From: an uncultured Bacteroidales bacterium
GTDB taxonomy: Bacteria > Bacteroidota > Bacteroidia > Bacteroidales > Muribaculaceae
Length of the DNA: 16,884 nucleotides
NCBI GenBank assembly: GCA_900554715.1
Contig: USIN01000013.1
Span: 1-16,884 of the forward strand
Reading direction: 5' to 3'
Shown here: piece after piece, positions 11,418 to 16,884 of the stretch
How the letters are laid out: each line of letters opens with the position of its first letter
Position numbering within the stretch: the first letter of the stretch is position 1
The notes under the pieces: generated by a model
Told to the model about the DNA's origin: nothing
Seen by the model: only the letters and a program-made list of their open reading frames with translations
Databases searched by the model: none
Position numbers and translations under genes: made by a program

Positions 11418-12974
11418 CTATTTTAGACTTATATTGCCTATTTTCATGATGTCAGCCTCGAAATTGTCGCGGTCGGCGGCGCGGCTTTTGAGTTTGTTGC
11501 GGTAGGTATAGACCGTGTTGACCGAAAGACCGAGAAATTTGGCGATGCGGGCGCAGTCGTCGATGCCGAGACGCATGAATGCGAGAATGCGTATCTCGGG
11601 CGTGAGGCTTTTGGGATTTGGCGGCGTTATGCGTCGGTCTGGCAGGAAGAGACTGTTTAGCTTGTCGACAAAACCCGGATAGATGCTGAGGAAAGCCTCG
11701 TCGAATTTGGCGAGAAATTTTTCGGTTTTGCTCTGTAGAATCTTGCCGGATTCTGCCATCTCATAGAAGTCCTGCACCTGACCTGCCTTGATTTTTCTTA
11801 CCGCGAGGCGGTTGAAGTCTTCGAGTTGGTCGACATACGACGAACAGAGTGCGAGAACCTGTGTGATATATTTGTCCTTGGTGGCGTTTGAGTTGGCCAG
11901 GTCGGTCTGGAGCCGCTGCATCTTTTTGCGTGAGAGGTAGTTGAAGGCGAGCAATGCGACGCAGGTTAAAATGGCTGCCGAAAGTATGCCTATAAGGACA
12001 ATCAGCTGCCGGTGGCTTTGAGAATCCTTGAGATCGAAAGATTTGGCGATGATGGGGAGCGCCCGGGCGCTTTCAATCGTGCGGATGCCTGAGCCTGACT
12101 CGATTGAGTTGTCGAGGGCGGCCATGAGATAGCGGTAGGCGCGGTCGACGTCGCCCCGGTTATAAAGCTCGTTGCTGAGATTTTGCAGCGATGTGGCCTC
12201 TTTGGTGCCGGCAGCGAGGTCGCTCGCTGCCGAGAGTGTCAGATAGAAGATTGTCTCGGGTTTGCGGCCGGTGGCATCATAGCATTGCGACATGAGGTTG
12301 GTGGCCCTGGCAAACAGGTTGTCGCCGAAGTCGAGCCGTCCCATCGCGTCGTTGAGCGAGGCGATGGCTGCCGTATAATCTTTGTCTGCAAAATGTCTGA
12401 CAGCCGAGTGGTATTTATAATGAGGCGATTCGCGGGGCAGATATCTGAGCAGTGAGTCATTGCAGCTGTATGATCTGGCGAGATAGTTGTCGCGCTCTGC
12501 TCCTTCGGGGTAAAAGGCTACGATATATTGATATAAGTCGAATCCGCTGTCGTAGTAGAGGATGACGTCATCAGCGGCTATGCTGTCGCGACTGATGCTT
12601 TCGCGCATTTCCATGGCTTCGCGTGTCATGCCTTTTACAGGAAGTAACGCGCTGATTTTCATTTTGATGCGGTTGGCTTTGAGACCGGGTGTGATGGCGA
12701 GCGCGTTCCTGTAGCAGCTTATGGCCGAGTCGAGGTTTATGCGGCGGTAGAGGTCTCCGAGCCGTTCGAGAGCTTCGGCAGGTATATGCTTTTTGTCTGT
12801 GAAAGTCAGACGGATGCTGTCAATCGATGCTTTCTTTTCGTTTGCAGTCTGGTTGCGTGATTCGAGCATGCTGTCAAGCATGCCGATGGCTTCATCGACG
12901 TTTTTGGGCATCGTTGCGGCTCCTGACAGGCAAGATATCAGGGATAATGATATTATAAGTATTATTCGTTGCAT
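11418..12974 (-). CDS. Membrane-anchored TPR/HTH regulator, DUF6377-like
   Basis: This is a 518-residue protein. An N-terminal signal sequence with a lipobox-like LISC (Cys14) is followed by TPR-like helical repeats to about residue 310. One strong transmembrane helix lies at about 324-347, then a coiled/charged linker, and at about 457-497 a LuxR-type helix-turn-helix (LTPEIRILAFMRLG, then IAKFLGLSVNTVYTYRNKLK). This is the layout of Bacteroidetes DUF6377-type proteins: a periplasmic TPR sensor and a cytoplasmic DNA-binding domain in one chain. The ligand and targets are unknown. I use the ATG at 12974; a TTG at 12986 would add four residues before the signal sequence. It lies 19 bases after the Crp/Fnr gene and is probably co-transcribed with it. 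If Cys14 were lipidated, the chain would be tethered at both ends of the periplasmic part. Confidence 0.85.
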   Translation of the reverse strand: MQRIILIISLSLISCLSGAATMPKNVDEAIGMLDSMLESRNQTANEKKASIDSIRLTFTDKKHIPAEALERLGDLYRRINLDSAISCYRNALAITPGLKANRIKMKISALLPVKGMTREAMEMRESISRDSIAADDVILYYDSGFDLYQYIVAFYPEGAERDNYLARSYSCNDSLLRYLPRESPHYKYHSAVRHFADKDYTAAIASLNDAMGRLDFGDNLFARATNLMSQCYDATGRKPETIFYLTLSAASDLAAGTKEATSLQNLSNELYNRGDVDRAYRYLMAALDNSIESGSGIRTIESARALPIIAKSFDLKDSQSHRQLIVLIGILSAAILTCVALLAFNYLSRKKMQRLQTDLANSNATKDKYITQVLALCSSYVDQLEDFNRLAVRKIKAGQVQDFYEMAESGKILQSKTEKFLAKFDEAFLSIYPGFVDKLNSLFLPDRRITPPNPKSLTPEIRILAFMRLGIDDCARIAKFLGLSVNTVYTYRNKLKSRAADRDNFEADIMKIGNISLK

Positions 12975-12993
12975 ATCCCGTGGCAAGTCGAGA

Positions 12994-13689
12994 CTATTCG
13001 ATGACGTCGTTGCCGGTATGCAGGATGTCGAGCAGGAGACGTCGGTCGGTTATGCGTATTTCATTCTGGTTGTAGTCGATTACTCCACGGTTTTTCATAT
13101 CGTCGAGAGTGGCGATAAACGATGAGCGCTGTACGCCGAAAAATGAGTAGAGGTCGCGTTGGCGGCAGCTGAGGGTGATGTCGCGTCCGCCCGGCTGGGT
13201 CAGTGCGATTATCCAGAACGCTATTCGTTCCTCGGTGCTTCCGGTTGTCAGGGCAAGCACACCGTCGACGGCCTTCTGTGCGTTCATCGACAGGAGGTTG
13301 AGGAAGTTGAACATGAATATCGGGTCGCTGTTCAAAATCTTGATATAGTCATTCTTGGCTATCTGCAGGATTCCGGTGGGCTGGTCGGCGATGACCGTGC
13401 AGGGATAGTCGGTTGCCTTGCCGAAGAGAAAGTCGGGTGCGATGACGTCGGGTGCGGTCAGTGTCTGGCTGACGCTGAAACGGCCGTCGGAGTTTACTAT
13501 GGCCGAGCGGGCGCTTCCCGATATGATGAATTTTATGTGGGTGCAGGGAGAGCCGGCGGCGACGATTTCTTCGCCATGGAGGTATTTCAGGAAATGGAAT
13601 TTGGCCATTCCGACTGTTTCGGCCATGCGTTCATGGGTGACGCCTCTGAATAGCGGCAGGCCCATGAGTATTTCAAACATGCTGTTCAT
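12994..13689 (-). CDS. Crp/Fnr-family transcriptional regulator
   Basis: This 231-residue protein has an N-terminal cyclic-nucleotide-binding-like beta barrel (about 10-120: LPLFRGVTHERM, GEEIVAAGSPCTHIKFIISGSA) and a dimerisation helix (about 122-146). A C-terminal winged HTH follows at about 175-205: CRQRDLYSFFGVQRSSFIATLDDMKNRGVI. The typical cAMP-contacting FGE...RS pattern is not present (FLFGKATDYPCTVIA instead), and there is no N-terminal cysteine cluster for an iron-sulfur centre, so the effector is unknown. Start at 13689; an ATG at 13680 is possible. No promoter is seen directly upstream, so it is probably transcribed with the transporter gene that ends 43 bases before it. A perfect palindrome between the two genes could be its own binding site. 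Confidence 0.9.
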   Translation of the reverse strand: MNSMFEILMGLPLFRGVTHERMAETVGMAKFHFLKYLHGEEIVAAGSPCTHIKFIISGSARSAIVNSDGRFSVSQTLTAPDVIAPDFLFGKATDYPCTVIADQPTGILQIAKNDYIKILNSDPIFMFNFLNLLSMNAQKAVDGVLALTTGSTEERIAFWIIALTQPGGRDITLSCRQRDLYSFFGVQRSSFIATLDDMKNRGVIDYNQNEIRITDRRLLLDILHTGNDVIE

Positions 13690-13721
13690 GATGATTCATT
13701 TTATATTTTTAACGCGTGGTG

Positions 13722-13740
13722 ACCGATAAAGTTTATCGGT
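13722..13740. promoter_or_regulatory. Perfect 9-bp inverted repeat between transporter and Crp/Fnr gene
   Basis: ACCGATAAA (13722-13730), one base, TTTATCGGT (13732-13740). The repeat covers the transporter stop codon and is centred 42 bases upstream of the Crp/Fnr ATG. As DNA it looks like a dimer binding site; as RNA it is a short tight hairpin without a T-run. Autoregulation by the adjacent Crp/Fnr protein is an inference. Confidence 0.6.
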
Positions 13741-14662
13741 TTTGTCCGGCTGATTTCATTTGTCGTGTCTTGAAGTATAACTGCAGGGAGTTGATGGTGT
13801 TCTGCCAGGCGACGTATGCCGCCGGAGCGACTGACGATATCGGGTTGAGGTATGTCAGGGACATCCATATGGCGAGGACGGTGTTTTTCTGTCCAAGCCC
13901 CTGGGCGCCGGCGATTTTGTCGCCGCAGCCACCTCCGATCTTTCTGCCGACGGCGAATTGGAGCAGACAGGCGGCGAGCGACAGCAGCGCGAGACCTATC
14001 ATCTCGGGGATTTTGTCGGCGGGTTCGGCGAGGACGAAGCTGACTGCGCGTCCGACGACGATAAAGAGCGAGACGGCCCAGATGTAGAACGACAACGACT
14101 GGTGGGTGGCAATCGTGTGGTGTACTTTAGGCGCTGCGGCAAGCAGCAGGAATGCCAGCGCGAGCGGAGCGATAATCAGCGGCCCGACTTTGGCGGCGAT
14201 GGTCAGGAATCCGTCGATAAATGTCATTTCAGAGCCGTTTGAGCCGATGATGCTGAAGAGCATCGGTGCGAGGATGGCGACCGCGACGTTTGAAATAATC
14301 GAGAATGTCGCCAGTCGCGGCACACTGCCGCCAAGCATGCCCGTGATGACGGGCGCGGCGGTCGCCGTGGGGCAGAGAAAACATATCAGCGTGCCTTGGG
14401 CAAGGTCGGTGCTGAAGGGCGCCAGAGCGATATACGAGACGATGGCAGCGCCAATCTGCACACTCAGCAGTCCCCATGACAGCGCCGTGACTTTAAATTC
14501 TTTAGGTTTGACACGACAGTATGTGATGAGCAGCATCACAAAGATAAGGTAGGGAGCGAGGAACTGTATCCTGTCGATGAAGTCATGGAACAGCACGCCG
14601 CCGAGCATCGCGATCGGCAGCATCCATGGTTTGACCGACTGACGTATTTTAGCAAAATTCAT
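13733..14662 (-). CDS. SBF / bile acid:sodium symporter-family membrane transporter
   Basis: This is a hydrophobic 309-residue protein with about nine or ten predicted transmembrane helices. It resembles the BASS/SBF fold: an early helix WMLPIAMLGGVLFHDF, a discontinuous-helix-type motif CPTATAAPVITGMLGG (about residues 96-111), and a second conserved motif late in the chain (GQKNTVLAIWMSLTYLNP, then ISSVAPAAYVAWQN). These two motifs correspond to the crossing helices that hold substrate and sodium in this family. The substrate is not predictable; bile acids are only the name-giving case, and organic anions such as pantoate or pyruvate are transported by relatives. The ATG at 14662 is the first possible start, since an in-frame TAA lies 12 bases upstream. 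An excellent promoter ends only five bases before it. It heads a unit with two regulators. Confidence 0.85.
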   Translation of the reverse strand: MNFAKIRQSVKPWMLPIAMLGGVLFHDFIDRIQFLAPYLIFVMLLITYCRVKPKEFKVTALSWGLLSVQIGAAIVSYIALAPFSTDLAQGTLICFLCPTATAAPVITGMLGGSVPRLATFSIISNVAVAILAPMLFSIIGSNGSEMTFIDGFLTIAAKVGPLIIAPLALAFLLLAAAPKVHHTIATHQSLSFYIWAVSLFIVVGRAVSFVLAEPADKIPEMIGLALLSLAACLLQFAVGRKIGGGCGDKIAGAQGLGQKNTVLAIWMSLTYLNPISSVAPAAYVAWQNTINSLQLYFKTRQMKSAGQNR

Positions 14663-14666
14663 GCTG

Positions 14667-14698
14667 CAAAATTAGCCAAAATTTGCGAGAACCCCAAA
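14667..14698 (-). promoter_or_regulatory. Promoter of the transporter-Crp-DUF6377 unit
   Basis: On the minus strand TTTG (14695-14698), exactly 20 bases, then TAATTTTG (14667-14674). Transcription would begin at about 14660-14663, at or next to the ATG (14662), so the mRNA would be leaderless or nearly so. Confidence 0.75.
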
Positions 14699-14711
14699 GA
14701 GAAAGGGTAAT

Positions 14712-14781
14712 GTCAATAAAGTCATTAAGGTCATTAAAGTCGTGTCGGGACGACCTTAATGACCTTAGTGACCTTGATGTC
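14712..14781 (-). repeat. 9-base tandem repeats arranged as a long imperfect hairpin
   Basis: Three copies of a GTCATTAAG-like 9-mer (14712-14742) and three copies of its complement, GACCTTAAT-like (14751-14781), face each other across an 8-base loop, giving 31-base arms with a few mismatches. Most of the mismatches are A-C on the plus strand, which become G-U pairs in minus-strand RNA. The hairpin is therefore better as RNA from the minus strand, just after the DUF3332 gene, where it could act as its terminator or 3' stabiliser. Confidence 0.7.
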
Positions 14782-14797
14782 TTATCCGTCGGGGGGA

Positions 14798-15343
14798 TTA
14801 TCTCATTGCCAGGGTGGAGCCCATGACGCTCTGCTGATATGCGAGGACGCCGTTGTCAGAGAGTTCGACTGTCATGAACGAGCCGTCGGCGCCGGGCATT
14901 CTGACATGGGTATCGTCGACGAAGGTGAAGAGGGTGTGGCTCTCGCCGTTGACGGTGTAGCTCCACGAGCGTTCGTTCTCGTTGAAGTCAAGGCGTGCGA
15001 CCGAGCCGTCGTTTTCGCTTGTGATGGTATAGCCTTTGCCGTCGCACTCGACGAGATAACGGCCGTCATTGCCGTTGATGACCTTTTTGCCTTTGGCGAC
15101 GGGGTTTGAGCCGCTCCAGAATTCGATGCTGTTGAGCACAAGGAGGTCGGCGAGACCCGATACTTCATAGACGGGAAGAATCCAGAAAGCAAAGAAGACG
15201 AGTTCGTTGACAAATTTATTGTCGATGTGGCGGTTCCAGGTCAGAAGCTTGTTGGTGAGGCCGAAGCTGCCGATACACGAGGGAAGTGTCAGTGCGCCGC
15301 AGAGTGTGCAGATAAGAGCGACGGTTAAAAAGTTTTTTCTCAT
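14798..15343 (-). CDS. DUF3332-family lipoprotein
   Basis: The product is 181 residues. It has a signal peptide MRKNFLTVALICTLCGALTLPSC ending in a lipoprotein-type cysteine (Cys23). The conserved DUF3332 core follows: GSFGLTNKLLTWNRHIDNKFVNELVFFAFWILPVYEVSGLADLLVLNSIEFWSG, about residues 25-78. After this comes a beta-rich C-terminal domain (about 85-181) that looks like a repeated sandwich of short strands. The core has a hydrophobic segment that may insert into the membrane. No biochemical function is known to me for the family. Start at 15343 is set by the signal peptide; a longer open frame upstream runs through repeat DNA and is rejected. It follows the MltF-like gene by 88 bases with no recognisable Bacteroidetes promoter between them, so co-transcription is possible. 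Confidence 0.88.
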   Translation of the reverse strand: MRKNFLTVALICTLCGALTLPSCIGSFGLTNKLLTWNRHIDNKFVNELVFFAFWILPVYEVSGLADLLVLNSIEFWSGSNPVAKGKKVINGNDGRYLVECDGKGYTITSENDGSVARLDFNENERSWSYTVNGESHTLFTFVDDTHVRMPGADGSFMTVELSDNGVLAYQQSVMGSTLAMR

Positions 15344-15368
15344 AAATATAATAATTTTGAATTGGGTT

Positions 15369-15397
15369 ATTGGTCTAATTAGTATAATTGGTCTAAT
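15369..15397. repeat. Direct repeat ATTGGTCTAAT, two copies
   Basis: Identical 11-mers at 15369-15379 and 15387-15397, 18 bases from start to start, 26-54 bases upstream of the DUF3332 ATG. The spacing (nearly two helical turns) would suit a pair of protein binding sites on one DNA face; function unknown. Confidence 0.6.
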
Positions 15398-15404
15398 GGT
15401 TATA

Positions 15405-15430
15405 ATTGTGCATTGTGCATTGTGCATTGT
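15405..15430. repeat. Tandem 7-mer ATTGTGC, 3.7 copies
   Basis: Perfect tandem array ATTGTGC x3 plus ATTGT, ending just after the MltF-like stop codon on the minus strand. Copy number of such a short array may vary by replication slippage. Confidence 0.85.
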
Positions 15431-15431
15431 C

Positions 15432-16859
15432 TCAGGCCGGTATCTCGCGGACAGCGTTCTGATAGAACCGCATGATCTGTTTGACATAGGCCGATGTCTC
15501 TGAGCCTCTGACATAGCCGTATTTCACGACGGGGTCGTTGTAGTAGCGCGGATTTGATTTCATGAGCAGGGCTCTCTCGACGTTGCCGTCCCATTTTTGC
15601 GGGTCGAGACCATATTTTTTAGCCAGCGCGATGGCGTCGTAGATGTGGGCTATGCCGCAGTTGTAGGCCGCGATGGCGAATTTTATTCGTTCGTTGTCGT
15701 TGGGCACGAGATCGATGAGATACCTGTCGATGTCTTTGTTGAGTCTGGCGGCGATGCGCACACTCGTCTCAGGGTTTGACAGCTGCCCGACTTTATAGCC
15801 GTAACCACGTGCCGTCGAGGGCATGATCTGCATGATTCCGCGGGCGCCGACCCACGACATGGCCCCGGGGTTGAAACGGCTTTCGACATACGACTGGGCC
15901 GCGAGCATGCGCCAGTCCCAGCCGGCGGCATCGGCATATTTCTTGAATATATTGTCATATTTCGAGATATAGCCTTTCGAGAAGTCGAAAGCCTTGTAAG
16001 GCTCGGTCTTGCTCATCTCGAAGTAGCGTTTTAACAGTTCGTCGCTTGTCGTGCGCGGTGTCTCCTGCGCAAACCATTCGTTTATCGATTCGGCCAGGCC
16101 GTCTTTGCCGTGCGCCACGGCCCAAGAGGCCCGTTGCGGCATGCTTACAGGAGTCGAGATGTCGAGTCCGTGGTAGTATGTCCCGTTGAGGCGTGCGATG
16201 TCGCTGTCGACGACGGTCATCGGTATGTTGCCAGAGTAGACTTCGGCGATGAGGTCTTCGGCTGTGGCCGAGTCGCCGCTGACGGTCTTTATGTCGATGC
16301 CTCCGGCGAGTTCTTCGTTGAGGTTCTCGAGACGGCGCTGATATTTGGAGTCGTCGATGACATAGACCTCTTTGCCGACAAGCTCGGTGACGTCACTTAC
16401 CGGCGCGCGGCCTTTGACCTTGTTCTGCACGAGCATCTGCGTCGAGTATGTCTCGGGACCGCAGGGGAGCACAAACTGTTTGTAGTAGTTTGTTATAGGC
16501 ACATCGTAGGCTATAAGGTCGACTTTGCCCGAGTCGAGCATGGCGACGGCCGCCGACAGACTGTTGGCGACCTTGAGGTCGAGGACGAGGCCGCAGTCTT
16601 TGGCGAGCTCGCTGACGAGGGTATAGTCGTAGCCCATCGGCTGTCCGCGGTAGATGAAATATGATGTCGGGCTGTAGAGGGTAGCCACGCGGATGGTGTC
16701 GGGCAAGGGGCATTTTTTCTCCTCTTCCGGCGCCTGTGGTTTCTTTCCCTGGCATGCGGCTATGCATATGGCGGCAAGAAAGCAGAGCATGACCGGAAGC
16801 CATGCCTGATGCCCCGCTGCATGGGGCTCCTGTCTTGTCTTGTCGCTGTTATGGTTCAA
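15432..16859 (-). CDS. mltF: MltF-like membrane-bound lytic murein transglycosylase
   Basis: This lipoprotein cleaves the glycan strands of peptidoglycan to form anhydro-muropeptides at the outer membrane. The layout is: signal peptide with lipobox IAAC (Cys36 counted from the TTG at 16859); a periplasmic substrate-binding domain of the amino-acid-binding type (about 55-285: TIRVATLYSPTSYF, GYDYTLVSELAKDCG, DLIAYDVPITNYY); and a lytic transglycosylase SLT domain (about 300-420). The catalytic glutamate is Glu326 in SYVESRFNPGA, followed by GARGIMQIMPSTA and AIAAYNCG. Length agrees with the family. The start is uncertain. TTG at 16859 is the first start codon in the window, but the frame stays open to the right edge, so the true start may lie outside. 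ATG at 16790 would leave only a 12-residue signal without positive charge. Confidence 0.93.
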   Translation of the reverse strand: MNHNSDKTRQEPHAAGHQAWLPVMLCFLAAICIAACQGKKPQAPEEEKKCPLPDTIRVATLYSPTSYFIYRGQPMGYDYTLVSELAKDCGLVLDLKVANSLSAAVAMLDSGKVDLIAYDVPITNYYKQFVLPCGPETYSTQMLVQNKVKGRAPVSDVTELVGKEVYVIDDSKYQRRLENLNEELAGGIDIKTVSGDSATAEDLIAEVYSGNIPMTVVDSDIARLNGTYYHGLDISTPVSMPQRASWAVAHGKDGLAESINEWFAQETPRTTSDELLKRYFEMSKTEPYKAFDFSKGYISKYDNIFKKYADAAGWDWRMLAAQSYVESRFNPGAMSWVGARGIMQIMPSTARGYGYKVGQLSNPETSVRIAARLNKDIDRYLIDLVPNDNERIKFAIAAYNCGIAHIYDAIALAKKYGLDPQKWDGNVERALLMKSNPRYYNDPVVKYGYVRGSETSAYVKQIMRFYQNAVREIPA

Positions 16860-16884
16860 GCGGAAAAATCGGTTAGAAAAACGA

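Noticed and set aside
14712..14781. Inverted 9-mer repeats as ends of an insertion sequence
   Set aside because: Only eight bases lie between the arms and there is no transposase; it is a hairpin.
15405..15430. Tandem 7-mers as a CRISPR array
   Set aside because: Units are seven bases long with no spacers and no cas genes nearby; this is a simple tandem repeat.
15344..15514. Longer N-terminus for the DUF3332 protein
   Set aside because: The extension runs through the repeat DNA and the end of the MltF-like gene, and would place the signal peptide in the middle of the protein.

Overview
The window is chromosomal DNA from a Bacteroidales bacterium. A gut Muribaculaceae-like organism is my best guess, from the GC-rich coding sequence combined with Bacteroidetes features; the family level is an inference. 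The supporting evidence is: several promoters of the Bacteroidetes type (TTTG, about 20 bases, then TAnnTTTG); a glycine-lipid acyltransferase pair (GlsB/GlsA-like); a membrane-anchored TPR/HTH regulator of the DUF6377 kind; a DUF3332 lipoprotein; and a thiamin operon in the Bacteroidetes style that uses ThiH.

Bases 1-5720 (minus strand) hold a thiamin operon. A matching promoter is followed almost at once by a TPP riboswitch, and then by thiS, a TenI-like thiE paralogue, thiE, thiG, thiH, thiF, a class I SAM-dependent methyltransferase, tenA and the start of thiD, which runs off the left edge. Seven of the eight gene junctions overlap and the eighth has a one-base gap, so the genes are almost certainly translationally coupled. 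ThiF, ThiS, ThiG, ThiH and the TenI-like protein make the thiazole. TenA and ThiD handle the pyrimidine, and ThiE joins the two. thiC, the de novo pyrimidine synthase, is not in the visible part of the operon. The methyltransferase has no assigned role in the pathway.

Bases 5738-6680 (plus strand) carry nagB, divergent from the thi operon and followed by a strong hairpin. Bases 6690-7678 hold a less GC-rich two-gene module: an uncharacterised 183-residue protein and an XRE-type HTH protein. Its promoter -33 element lies inside a palindrome, so it looks like a self-regulated toxin-antitoxin module. Bases 7697-9485 (minus) encode the GlsB/GlsA pair for N-acyl-glycine lipids. Bases 9594-11118 (plus) encode a short SDR-like protein lacking its usual motifs, overlapping a DUF115/MptE-like protein, and end in a strong bidirectional terminator at 11134-11172.

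Bases 11418-14698 (minus) look like one transcription unit: an SBF/bile-acid-symporter-family transporter with its own promoter, a Crp/Fnr-family regulator, and the DUF6377-like sensor/regulator. A perfect palindrome lies between the first two. Bases 14798-16884 (minus) encode an MltF-like lytic transglycosylase lipoprotein, possibly starting beyond the right edge, followed by a DUF3332 lipoprotein. This segment carries short tandem and inverted repeats between and after the genes. I see no tRNA, rRNA, CRISPR array or insertion sequence.
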